A stretch of DNA of 18,534 nt from Phototrophicales bacterium (GTDB lineage Bacteria; Chloroflexota; Anaerolineae; Aggregatilineales; Phototrophicaceae): the NCBI GenBank assembly GCA_002794515.1, contig PGTJ01000012.1, positions 1 through 18,534 on the forward strand. Reading direction: 5' to 3'. The position numbers and the translations under genes were made by a program. A model generated the notes under the pieces. It was not told where the DNA came from and did no database searches. It worked only from the letters and a program-made list of their open reading frames with translations. Below, piece by piece: positions 1-7,399 of this stretch. Within the stretch, counting starts at the first letter, position 1. Each line of letters begins with the position of its first letter.

Positions 1-76
1 AACTTAAACTCTCAAACATGGTCTTAAATCACCTATCTTGGTAGCCGAATAATTGTAATCCGCATACCGCCCAACG
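1..76. other. non-coding left edge, no feature recognised
   Basis: This stretch lies downstream of the LamG gene, which is read leftwards. I see no convincing hairpin with a T tract, no RNA gene and no open frame that could be judged from so short a piece. It may be the 3' flank of the LamG gene or the start of another intergenic region that continues outside the window. Confidence 0.4.
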
Positions 77-1402
77 TCAAGGAACGATGCTCACACCAAC
101 AGTGATTTGACTGGTCGAGATAGTAATATCTTGGACATTATGAGGCATCGTATAACGACTATTCATCACATCGGTGAAAGCATGGTTCAAATCGGCAACA
201 ATCCGAGTGTGGAGTATCGCCTGATGCTCATTGCTGATTGTGCCACCGCCCACCAGTGTGCTGATGCCTTGCCTGAATTGCACAATATAACCCGTTGATA
301 CAACGGTTATTGGGGTGATTGCCACCTGTCCATTCCATAAGCTATAAATGTTGAGCATATTTGCCCCTAAGCCGATGAGCAAATAATTCAATCCATCACC
401 ATTACGTGCCGATAATTTGGCGAATAGCTCGTTATGTGAAATGGTGATGGTTGTATATGCAGGCGGGGTATTGGTTGCTGTTGGGGTTGGTGTCGGTGTG
501 CTACTGGTGCTGAATGGTGTATCTGTCACCCATATTGGACCGGGATTGGGCGAACCACCGAAGTTACGGGTCGCCGTGTTGTTATTACCCGAACTATCGG
601 CGATGCTGTTGCCCGTGCCTTCATCAAAGTGATATAAGGCTACGGTATTGCTATCTGATGTGAAGGGGGCAGATGGACGGGTGAAATTCGATGTGTAGCG
701 CACGATGTTTGATATGCGTAATTCGTCAAAAAATCCGTTATAAGGTGGATAATTCATGGGGTCGTAATCGTGCTTTTCTGCGCCGATGACGATGAACGGT
801 TCATTCACACATGGGCTGTTACCACCCGGATTACACATATTGCTGATTTGGCGGCTATCATTATAGCTGATGTTGCCCGTTGGTCCAGTGCTAGAACGGA
901 CTTGTGTGCCATCAATAAAAATTCGCATCTGACCAGTGCTCTGTTGGCGTGTGACGGCGATATGTCGCCATTGCCCATTCGCCACATTGCTCCCCCCGAC
1001 AATGGTCAAACCAGATGAGCCATTATTTGTGCCAAAGGCGATTTGTCCACCACATAACGAAATGCCGTAATCCCCAAAACTAACATTGCCGAATAAATCG
1101 CGGTCGATGATGATATTGCCATTAATCCATGTATCATTGCCTTCGCTACAAGCCGATGTGGGGTTATCTGCTAAATTTGCTTTTATCCAAAATTCGATGG
1201 TGAAATCACCACCGATATCGGCAGGTCGATCAGGATGTATCGGGATTTTCACCCGTCCCAAGTCGTTATAACCATATCCATAAAAACGGAGCGCGAAACC
1301 GCCAGACTGCGCCAAACTTGTGCCATAATCAGCCGTTCCCATGATGACCAGTGCGAGCAATAATAATCCACCTAAGCTGATGATGTTAATCACTCGTAAC
1401 AC
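77..1402 (-). CDS. secreted LamG-domain (concanavalin A-like) protein with unrecognised C-terminal domain
   Basis: A 441-residue exported protein. It starts with GTG at 1402, chosen because GGAGG (1413-1417) lies 10 bases upstream. Residues 1-31 form a signal peptide: a short basic start, a hydrophobic core at about 7-22, then a possible cleavage near SLAQ. Residues about 36-295 are a LamG/concanavalin A-like fold, seen from FTIEFWIKA (67-75), WRHIAVTR (145-152), MRIFIDG (159-165), FDELRIS (225-231) and VALYHFDEG (254-262). Four cysteines (85, 117, 190, 198) could form disulfides. A Pro/Thr linker follows at about 300-314, typical of surface proteins in Chloroflexota. Residues 318-441 form a separate beta-rich domain that I do not recognise. 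LamG domains bind glycans or proteins, so a surface adhesion or carbohydrate-binding role is inferred. The ligand is unknown and no catalytic motif is visible. Confidence 0.85.
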   Translation of the reverse strand: MLRVINIISLGGLLLLALVIMGTADYGTSLAQSGGFALRFYGYGYNDLGRVKIPIHPDRPADIGGDFTIEFWIKANLADNPTSACSEGNDTWINGNIIIDRDLFGNVSFGDYGISLCGGQIAFGTNNGSSGLTIVGGSNVANGQWRHIAVTRQQSTGQMRIFIDGTQVRSSTGPTGNISYNDSRQISNMCNPGGNSPCVNEPFIVIGAEKHDYDPMNYPPYNGFFDELRISNIVRYTSNFTRPSAPFTSDSNTVALYHFDEGTGNSIADSSGNNNTATRNFGGSPNPGPIWVTDTPFSTSSTPTPTPTATNTPPAYTTITISHNELFAKLSARNGDGLNYLLIGLGANMLNIYSLWNGQVAITPITVVSTGYIVQFRQGISTLVGGGTISNEHQAILHTRIVADLNHAFTDVMNSRYTMPHNVQDITISTSQITVGVSIVP

Positions 1403-1476
1403 GTTTCAAAATCCTCCATACCCTTTGATATTATTATTGTAGTGTAAGAATCGCCTCAGAATGACGCTCTATTATC

Positions 1477-1551
1477 TGATATTTATCATTCATCCTATTG
1501 ACAATTATTCACGATAGTGACATGATAAATGAGACTTTATATCATTTATCA
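1477..1551. promoter_or_regulatory. putative operator cluster upstream of the metal ABC ATPase gene
   Basis: Three copies of the 8-mer ATTTATCA occur within 71 bases: 1481-1488 (+), 1523-1530 (-) and 1544-1551 (+). The last two are part of a perfect inverted repeat, TGATAAATGA (1523-1532), 9-base spacer, TCATTTATCA (1542-1551). The first sits in a smaller one, TGATA-TT-TATCA (1477-1488). The large repeat starts at the predicted -10 box and covers the predicted transcription start, as expected of a repressor site. Metal importers of this type are commonly controlled by DtxR/MntR or Fur/Zur repressors, so a metalloregulator is a reasonable guess. The sequence does not match a consensus I can name with certainty. 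The same word also occurs before the permease gene (5000-5007). Confidence 0.42.
1498..1526 (+). promoter_or_regulatory. putative sigma-70-type promoter for the ABC ATPase gene
   Basis: TTGACA (1498-1503) is a perfect -35 box, followed after 17 bases by CATGAT (1521-1526), which matches the -10 consensus at 4 of 6 positions. The transcription start would be near 1533. That lies downstream of the first in-frame ATG (1529) and so favours translation from 1562. Confidence 0.45.
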
Positions 1552-1561
1552 ATGGGTAAAC

Positions 1562-2365
1562 ATGACTTTGCTCGCACAATTACCTTATTCACAATCGATC
1601 ACAGCATTGACAGTTGATAACCTCTCGGCGGGGTATCGTGGGTCAGATTTTGCCATCGCCGATATTTGCTTCGATTTGCACATTGGTGAACGTGTTGCGC
1701 TCATCGGACCGAACGGTGCGGGTAAAAGCACGTTATTCAAGGCATTGGTCGGCATGATACCGCATCAAACGGGATATATTTCATTACATGGTGAAGATTG
1801 TCGCACCAGTCATAAATTATTTGGCTACGTCCCGCAACAAGAGGCGATAGATTGGTCATTCCCTGTCACCGTTGAGGATGTTGTGATGATGGGACGGGTG
1901 CGGAAAATCGGCTGGTTCAAGATGCCGAACAAACATGATCGACAAATTGTGCATCATGCCCTTGAACAAGTGGGCATGGCAGATTTTATCCATCGGCAAA
2001 TTGGTCAGCTCAGTGGTGGTCAGCGCAGGCGGGTGTTCATCGCCCGCGCATTGGCACAAGAGACCGATGTGTTGCTCTTGGATGAGCCGTTTAATGGTGT
2101 GGATGTGAATGCCGAAGAAGAAATCCTCGCCACACTCACCGATTTGCAGTCTAAAGGCATCACCATGCTCATCGCCACGCATGATTTAACATTGGCGCAA
2201 ACCCGTTTTGACCGCGTAATCGTGTTGAATCGCCGTATTATCGCCGATGGTGCGCCCAAAGATGTGTTCACACCCGAAATTTTGCGCCGTGCCTATGGCA
2301 ACCGTGTTGGCATATTTGAGCATGGTGGTCAGGCGACATTCTTCTTAGAAGATAGCATCGTGTGA
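1562..2365 (+). CDS. metal ABC transporter, ATP-binding protein (Mn/Fe/Zn type)
   Basis: Cytoplasmic ATPase subunit of a metal-ion importer, 267 residues from this start. All nucleotide-binding motifs are present: Walker A GPNGAGKST (49-57), Q-loop in VPQQ (90-93), signature LSGGQ (150-154), Walker B VLLLDEP (170-176) and the switch histidine in THD (206-208). The stretch VPQQ-x4-WSFPVTVEDVVMMGR resembles MntB/SitB/TroB-type manganese or iron ATPases more than ZnuC, so Mn or Fe is the likelier substrate; zinc is not excluded. An earlier in-frame ATG at 1529 would add 11 residues. I prefer 1562 because the predicted promoter and the inverted repeat cover 1529. Neither start has a strong ribosome binding site. 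The matching permease lies at 5021-5908, on the other side of an antisense gene. No solute-binding protein gene is in the window. Confidence 0.93.
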   Translation: MTLLAQLPYSQSITALTVDNLSAGYRGSDFAIADICFDLHIGERVALIGPNGAGKSTLFKALVGMIPHQTGYISLHGEDCRTSHKLFGYVPQQEAIDWSFPVTVEDVVMMGRVRKIGWFKMPNKHDRQIVHHALEQVGMADFIHRQIGQLSGGQRRRVFIARALAQETDVLLLDEPFNGVDVNAEEEILATLTDLQSKGITMLIATHDLTLAQTRFDRVIVLNRRIIADGAPKDVFTPEILRRAYGNRVGIFEHGGQATFFLEDSIV

Positions 2366-2367
2366 AT

Positions 2368-2416
2368 CATAGGGATGTGCAGAAGTGCATTTGTATGGGC
2401 GTGATAAGTCCCTATG
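2368..2416. terminator. weak stem-loop between convergent genes
   Basis: CATAGGGA (2368-2375) and TCCCTATG (2409-2416) are perfect 8-base inverted arms around a 33-base interior that holds a smaller TGCA-GAAG-TGCA hairpin. The element sits between the ends of two convergent genes and overlaps the last codons of the GT39-like gene. There is no T tract on either side, so an intrinsic terminator is only a possibility. Confidence 0.22.
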
Positions 2417-4907
2417 GTGCAAGTGTTATCTGATTATCGGGTGCGGGTTGACCATTGTGTATGACAGATAATCGTTCTAATGATGGATAACGATACAATC
2501 CCACAGAAAAGACATGCGGTATATCATTAAGCATCAATTCATGGGTGGTATGGATGATTGTATCGGCGACCCAAGTCCATGTCGGCGAAGTGGGTATGCC
2601 GTCCCATTGCCCGATTATCGCATCATCGTGTAGGGCATGAATGAAGAGCAATAAATTTTCTTCAGGCAAATCGGTTGTCTGCCAATATAAATCTATCCGC
2701 CATGTCGTCTCACTTGAGGTCGATATGTATCCCAACAAGGTGATGTCATCACCTAATTTTGCCGATAGGTGTATCATGCTATCAGGTATAGCTACTGATG
2801 TGGGCATATTGGCGGTTGCCATACCCCATAACCATAAATTATTGGCATGATTGCGAATTGGCGCTTGGAGTGAGACCAAATCCCGACTCGGTGGCACATA
2901 AATCCCCGTCCCAAGCCGATAGGTGATGTTGGGCAAATAGGCGGGTAACATCAGCGTATGACTATCGGGGATAATATCACCGACTTGCCACCGTGCCGAT
3001 GGATACAAATATGGCAAAATATAATGTTCGCTCACACCCAAGCCATTAAAATTATCATCCACCAACATCGCCACACTGAAAAAGTCGGCAGGCGCATCAG
3101 CCACCACACGCCAATAAAGCATAAGAGGCACAGATTGTGTAGTCGATACATCATCTAACGCAATGGCATATGGTTTGTTTATTAACTGAACTGCACCACT
3201 GAATGTCGGGATGAATTGAGCGATATTCATATGAATAAATTCATCGGGCAACGGCTCTGCTGGACGTGGCGCGGTATAGGCGATTATCCATCCCCGATCA
3301 TTATAAATGCGTGTGCCGTTACGTGGTTTTTGTAGCGGGGCGATCGGTGGCAAAATGATAATCGTGTCGTCATCGGGCAATAGCAACACTTGTAACTCGG
3401 ATGTTTCATCAGTCTCGTCATGATAATAATCGACCGTAGGATAAAAAATTTCCCCCTCTGGTAGGTGGGTCAGACCTGCCCGCGCCCATGTTGTCACGTT
3501 AGGATAGGCTTGGCGTTGCAAGATAAAATAGCCTAATGGGTTGTTGGTGCTACCGATAGGGACATAGGTCGGTTGGGTGGCTTGTGTGAGCTTATCCAGC
3601 GCATCGTGTAAGCCGATGGGGAATTGTTGTGGGATATTGGGCCAAAGTTCGGGCGGGTCGTAGCGAGCGGGGTCTGCGAACAGGCTCTGATAAGCATGAT
3701 GAGTGACGATGACCGATGAAAATGCCAATACCCCCATCGGAATAATTCCCCATTGGGGCGATAATGTCGCTTGACTTTTTGCGATAATCCATGCCAATCC
3801 ATCGATACACGTTAATCCACCCCACGCCACCAATATCGCCAAAAACGGAAAAATCCCCACCAAGCGCACGGGATGATTGGGGTCTATCGAGAGTGTCGCA
3901 GGCAATGCAAAACAGATTATCCCGCCATAAATCAACGCTGAGTCGCCGTACCGCCAACGGCGAATTGCCATGATCATGCCGATAATTGCCAACATGCCTA
4001 AGAACGGGTTCAAAAATGGGGTATAGGGGGTGCTGTAAATGGGTACAATCCAACCATCCACAAAAATTGCCCGCCATAAGCCACTCACCCCCTTGACGAT
4101 GCGCTCGCCGATAGGTAGCTTAGTCGCCATATCTTGCGCCCTGCCGAACAAATCGGGGACGGTGATAATCAGCACCACATATGGGATGATTGCTATGCCC
4201 ATCGTGATCAATGCCGTTATCCATAAACGCGGTGTCCATTTTTTATCTTTCTGAAAAATCGCTTGATGGATGATAAATCCAATCAGATAGGGGATGGTGG
4301 CGAGTCCTGCCAAATAGGTGTTGACCACCAAACCACTGAATAATCCACCCAAAGCCCATATGCGTAATCGTTTGGTCTGATAAGCGCGAATCAACCCTAT
4401 CAGGGCAATGCTCATCGCCAAGGGCAATAATGCCGACCGATATGGCGCACGGGTTAAAAATAAATGGGGGGGAATAGCCACTAGTGTCGCCGATGCGAGG
4501 ATAGCGCCAAGATGCCGATAGGGATGTTTTTTGAATAGGGTGATGGTGGCTCGATAGATGAGCGCACAGGTCAATGTGGCGATTATCGCTTGCATGAGCC
4601 GTGTGGTGAATAGGCTTGGACTGGTGAGGATATACCATCCCGCCAATAGATACCGATACATCGGCTCTGGGCGAGTATCGAAATAGGCGGGGAACGCCTC
4701 GCCTCGGCTGATGCGTAAGGCATCGGATAAATTCCACGTCACATCAAAGGCTTCGCTCTCTGGCACGCTCGCCGAGAGATATACCCGTGTAAAAAAAGTG
4801 AGGATGAGCAATGCTACAATCGGCAATAAGGTGTAAAATTTACGCATAGTCAATAGAAGGATTATAAAAGATATTGCAGAAGATAATAATGCATACCGAT
4901 TATCCAT
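2412..4907 (-). CDS. GT39/PMT-like multi-pass membrane glycosyltransferase with tandem C-terminal beta modules
   Basis: An 831-residue integral membrane protein. The N-terminal half (about 22-430) holds roughly ten or more hydrophobic segments. Its first outer loop contains acidic residues (E50, E52, D55) followed by RPEPMYRYLLAGWYIL, the layout of ArnT/PMT/GT39 enzymes, which use a polyprenyl-phosphate sugar donor outside the membrane. The C-terminal part (about 440-831) is soluble and probably extracytoplasmic. It contains two similar modules, at about 582-700 and 718-831, each with an LYW strand, a WxxGD- or WVAD-like turn and a final GxY/GLY strand. The sugar and acceptor cannot be read from the sequence. 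The frame also has an internal ATG at 4847 (MRKFYTLL), which gives a more typical first helix but has no ribosome binding site; the 4907 start has a GTGGGG five bases upstream. The gene lies antisense between the two metal-importer genes and is probably unrelated to them. Confidence 0.75.
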   Translation of the reverse strand: MDNRYALLSSAISFIILLLTMRKFYTLLPIVALLILTFFTRVYLSASVPESEAFDVTWNLSDALRISRGEAFPAYFDTRPEPMYRYLLAGWYILTSPSLFTTRLMQAIIATLTCALIYRATITLFKKHPYRHLGAILASATLVAIPPHLFLTRAPYRSALLPLAMSIALIGLIRAYQTKRLRIWALGGLFSGLVVNTYLAGLATIPYLIGFIIHQAIFQKDKKWTPRLWITALITMGIAIIPYVVLIITVPDLFGRAQDMATKLPIGERIVKGVSGLWRAIFVDGWIVPIYSTPYTPFLNPFLGMLAIIGMIMAIRRWRYGDSALIYGGIICFALPATLSIDPNHPVRLVGIFPFLAILVAWGGLTCIDGLAWIIAKSQATLSPQWGIIPMGVLAFSSVIVTHHAYQSLFADPARYDPPELWPNIPQQFPIGLHDALDKLTQATQPTYVPIGSTNNPLGYFILQRQAYPNVTTWARAGLTHLPEGEIFYPTVDYYHDETDETSELQVLLLPDDDTIIILPPIAPLQKPRNGTRIYNDRGWIIAYTAPRPAEPLPDEFIHMNIAQFIPTFSGAVQLINKPYAIALDDVSTTQSVPLMLYWRVVADAPADFFSVAMLVDDNFNGLGVSEHYILPYLYPSARWQVGDIIPDSHTLMLPAYLPNITYRLGTGIYVPPSRDLVSLQAPIRNHANNLWLWGMATANMPTSVAIPDSMIHLSAKLGDDITLLGYISTSSETTWRIDLYWQTTDLPEENLLLFIHALHDDAIIGQWDGIPTSPTWTWVADTIIHTTHELMLNDIPHVFSVGLYRYPSLERLSVIHNGQPAPDNQITLAP

Positions 4908-4920
4908 AACAACCCCACTA

Positions 4921-4949
4921 TTGACAGGTCATCAACATAGACGTAGGCT
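4921..4949 (+). promoter_or_regulatory. putative promoter for the metal permease gene
   Basis: TTGACA (4921-4926), 17 bases, then TAGGCT (4944-4949). The -35 is perfect. The -10 keeps only the three most conserved positions (T1, A2, T6). It lies in the 113-base divergent gap between the GT39-like gene and the permease and would give a leader of about 65 bases. Confidence 0.33.
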
Positions 4950-4999
4950 AATTGATACACAATCTCACTAACGGGCGTGCTTGTTATTATGCCCGTACA

Positions 5000-5009
5000 A
5001 TTTATCATG
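5000..5009. promoter_or_regulatory. single copy of the putative metal-operator word before the permease gene
   Basis: ATTTATCATG at 5000-5009 is the exact reverse complement of CATGATAAAT at 1521-1530, in front of the ATPase gene. It lies 11 bases before the preferred permease start, so a bound protein would block transcription elongation or ribosome access. Only one half-site is seen. The 9-mer ATGATAAAT also occurs inside the GT39-like coding region (4270-4278), so chance is not excluded. Confidence 0.28.
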
Positions 5010-5020
5010 AGCGACAACAT

Positions 5021-5908
5021 ATGACCTTAGAAGAAATTTTCATCGCCCCATTGGGGTATGGTTTCATGCGAGATGCTATTTTCGCCGCCATCTTAGCGGG
5101 ATTGACCAGTGGTGTAGTCGGCGCATTCGTGGTGGTGCGTGGCATGTCATTTTTTGGTGATGCCCTATCGCACAGCATCTTGCCAGGTGTGGCGATAGCT
5201 TATATTTATGGTTCTGGCGCATCGGCATTGCCCATTTTGAGCAGTATCCCTAATCAGGATGTGCGGTTATTCATCGGCGGATTAAGCGCGGGCATCTTTT
5301 CGGCAATTCTGATCAATTGGCTCACACAAAAAGCCCGCCTAAAGGAAGATACAGCCATCGGCATCATCTTTGTGGCGATGTTCGCTTTGGGCATCGCCAT
5401 CATCAGTAGCGATCCGCGGACGTATCAGCGTGATTTGACCCACATTTTATTCGGCGATATTTTTGGTGTGCGCGATTCAGACTTGTGGATCATGCTCATC
5501 AGTGGTGTGGTGGTCATCGGCACAATCATCTTGCTCTTCAAAGAGTTACTGGTCGTTAGTTTTGATGCAGGATTGGCGCACGCGCTTAAATTGCCATCTG
5601 GCAGGTTGCAGTTGCTCTTGTTGATATTAATTGCCGTGACGATTGTCGCCAATTTACAAGCCATTGGCGTGGTACTCATGCTCGCCATGCTCATCACCCC
5701 CGCGGCAACGGCGCAATTGATGACCAAACGCCTGCACTATATGGTGATACTCTCGGCTATCATCGCCTCTATCGGTGGGGTGGTGGGGATTTATGTGGCA
5801 TGGCATATGCACATCGCCGCCGCACCTGCTATTGTACTGGTCGTGACCAGCGCCTTCATCATTACATTTGGGGTGAAATTCATTCGTGGGCGGGTGTGGC
5901 ATCGGTAG
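5021..5908 (+). CDS. metal ABC transporter permease (ZnuB/MntC/SitC family)
   Basis: Integral membrane channel subunit of the metal importer whose ATPase is encoded at 1562-2365; 295 residues, the normal size for the ABC-3 family. It is hydrophobic throughout, with about eight or nine predicted helices. The family motif DALSHSILPGVA (47-58) follows VVRGMSFFG, and a late AIGVVLMLAMLITPAATAQL helix is also typical. An upstream in-frame ATG at 4952 would add 23 polar residues that do not look like a family N-terminus, so I start at 5021 (MTLEEIF); no strong ribosome binding site marks either. Its 3' end overlaps the convergent Uma2 gene by 29 bases. The two importer genes lie on the same strand but cannot form a simple operon, because about 2.6 kb including an antisense gene separates them. 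Confidence 0.92.
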   Translation: MTLEEIFIAPLGYGFMRDAIFAAILAGLTSGVVGAFVVVRGMSFFGDALSHSILPGVAIAYIYGSGASALPILSSIPNQDVRLFIGGLSAGIFSAILINWLTQKARLKEDTAIGIIFVAMFALGIAIISSDPRTYQRDLTHILFGDIFGVRDSDLWIMLISGVVVIGTIILLFKELLVVSFDAGLAHALKLPSGRLQLLLLILIAVTIVANLQAIGVVLMLAMLITPAATAQLMTKRLHYMVILSAIIASIGGVVGIYVAWHMHIAAAPAIVLVVTSAFIITFGVKFIRGRVWHR

Positions 5909-6458
5909 GTGGTAATACATCGCGCAAGGCGAGCGAAAAATTGGGCAATACCGTCCCACCAGATAAAATGCCTGTGTCGTCAAAGGTCTGAACAGGCTGA
6001 TTCGGTGTGTAAATTTCAGCAGTGCGACTGAATGGATCTATCACCCAAACGGTTGTGCCTGCGCTCAGATAATTCACCAACTTGATGCGTAAATCGCGCA
6101 TTTCTTGGTGATTATTGGGATTGGAAATCACCTCCACTGCTAGATCAGGCGCAATAGGATAATATGGGCTATCCACTTTGCCCATCATGCGCTCATTGTG
6201 GATGAAACCGATGTCGGGGATATAACGTTCGCCATTGACCATATACCCGCCATCGGCGGTTGTGGCTTCGCCAATCGGGTGCGTCTGCAGATAAGCAAAT
6301 AAAAACCCGCCAATTTTGAATGTTACCCGTGATGCGAGCGAATTGGATACCACCTCGACCACCTCCCCCCCGATAAATTCATAGTTGCGGTCATATTGTT
6401 TGCTCGCCCATTCGTCAAATTCGGCGAGGGTCATGCGCGGTTGAATTGCGAGCGTCAT
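5880..6458 (-). CDS. Uma2-family (DUF820) PD-(D/E)XK-like protein
   Basis: A 192-residue protein of the Uma2 family, which has a restriction-endonuclease-like fold and is multiplied in Cyanobacteria and Chloroflexota. Its biological role is not established. Visible family features are the start MTLAEFDEWAS, YEFIGGEVVEV (26-36), YIPDIGFI with the acidic core residue, PDLAVEVIS (glutamate of the PD-(D/E)XK core) and VWVID near residue 140. AAGGA lies 9 bases before the ATG at 6458 and supports this start; M9 is an alternative. It is the last gene of the seven-gene minus-strand run, 29 bases after the metalloenzyme gene. Its last 29 bases overlap the end of the convergent permease gene. Confidence 0.88.
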   Translation of the reverse strand: MTLAIQPRMTLAEFDEWASKQYDRNYEFIGGEVVEVVSNSLASRVTFKIGGFLFAYLQTHPIGEATTADGGYMVNGERYIPDIGFIHNERMMGKVDSPYYPIAPDLAVEVISNPNNHQEMRDLRIKLVNYLSAGTTVWVIDPFSRTAEIYTPNQPVQTFDDTGILSGGTVLPNFSLALRDVLPPTDATPAHE

Positions 6459-6487
6459 ATGTCTAAATCCTTTTTGTATAGTATAAT

Positions 6488-7399
6488 CTATATCCCCAAA
6501 ATTTGCCCCATACGTCCCGCAATATCGGCGAGGGTATCTATATCATCAAACACATCTTTCTGATCGCCGATAATCACTGTTGGCACGCGATTCGCCGTGT
6601 GATGTCGATTGCCAATATCCTCAATGTTGCCGTGGTCGCTGGTGATAATCACCACACCTTCATCATCATCCCACACAGATAGTACCCCGCTCATCACACC
6701 ATCAAAGGTTGTCAAGAGGGTGGTGGCTTCGGCAATTGTGCCACGATGCCCAATCACATCCGTCAGCCAGTGGGCAAAAAATGCGAAATCATGCCCCCGT
6801 GAGAGTTCCACCAGTCGTACACCCGCCTCGAATGGGGTCAATATGGGCATATCGGTATAACCAAGTTGTGTGCGCCAACCCTCACCCGTCCAGTCACCAC
6901 TGAGCGCCCGTCCAGCGCGTAAATCGGCTTCATCCAAAAAACGTATCCCCGCCGATTGGAGCGCATACTGATAACTCGATGGCAAACTTTTTCCGCTATT
7001 GATGCCCTTGTGCCATTGGGGGGGATAGGCTTCGAGCAATGATGCCGTCTTGCCGTGTCGGATAACCCGTTTGAAAAAATTATCTTCGTCCAATAAGTCG
7101 CGGGTGGCTTGGTTGGGTTTGGGTCCGTAATGCTCGCCGATAAGGTGTGGGATGTTGCGCCCTGTGATGATGGTCGCCTGACCTGTGCCACTTTGGGGCA
7201 ATCCCGAAACACCCATCTGGGCATCGGTTGGGATGAGCAGGCTACGCGCCGTGCGTTGGATACCGACATCGCGCAACCAGCGTTTTCCGTTTGATAAGCT
7301 GTGCAGGGTCGGTAAATCGGCAACAGCAAATGGGTTGTGTGGGACATCATCACCCAACCCGACACCATCTAAGAAGAGCATCAAAATATGGGGTTTCAT
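6488..7399 (-). CDS. alkaline-phosphatase-superfamily metalloenzyme (phosphoglycerate mutase/phosphopentomutase-like)
   Basis: A 303-residue cytoplasmic enzyme. The start at 7399 is set by an ATGA overlap with the stop of the thioredoxin gene; the frame is open further upstream, but that sequence is antisense-like and unrelated. Metal-site residues typical of the superfamily are present: D11 in LFLDGVG, a nucleophile candidate T72 in SGTGQATIITG, D214 and H218 in TDVIGH, D255-H256 in TSDHGN, and H266/H267 in RHHTANRVP. These match the two-metal site of cofactor-independent phosphoglycerate mutases and phosphopentomutases. The protein is much shorter than a full phosphoglycerate mutase (about 510 residues) and lacks the large inserted domain. 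A phosphomutase, phosphatase or nucleotide-hydrolase activity is possible; the substrate cannot be told. Related proteins are often annotated only as metalloenzyme. Confidence 0.78.
   Translation of the reverse strand: MKPHILMLFLDGVGLGDDVPHNPFAVADLPTLHSLSNGKRWLRDVGIQRTARSLLIPTDAQMGVSGLPQSGTGQATIITGRNIPHLIGEHYGPKPNQATRDLLDEDNFFKRVIRHGKTASLLEAYPPQWHKGINSGKSLPSSYQYALQSAGIRFLDEADLRAGRALSGDWTGEGWRTQLGYTDMPILTPFEAGVRLVELSRGHDFAFFAHWLTDVIGHRGTIAEATTLLTTFDGVMSGVLSVWDDDEGVVIITSDHGNIEDIGNRHHTANRVPTVIIGDQKDVFDDIDTLADIAGRMGQILGI

Noticed and set aside
1428..1441. TACAAT and TAATAT boxes upstream of the LamG gene on the minus strand
   Set aside because: No -35 box at a suitable distance matches more than a few positions, so a promoter could not be supported.
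4861..4866. Perfect TATAAT on the minus strand before the internal start of the GT39-like gene
   Set aside because: The matching -35 region is poor (TTATTA), and the leader to 4847 would be only a few bases. It is kept as a note because it would support the shorter protein.
6477..6492. AT-rich inverted repeat TATAG-N6-CTATA between the metalloenzyme and Uma2 genes
   Set aside because: Five-base arms of only A, T and one G-C pair are expected by chance. No -35 box fits the TATACT within it, so I do not call a promoter or terminator.
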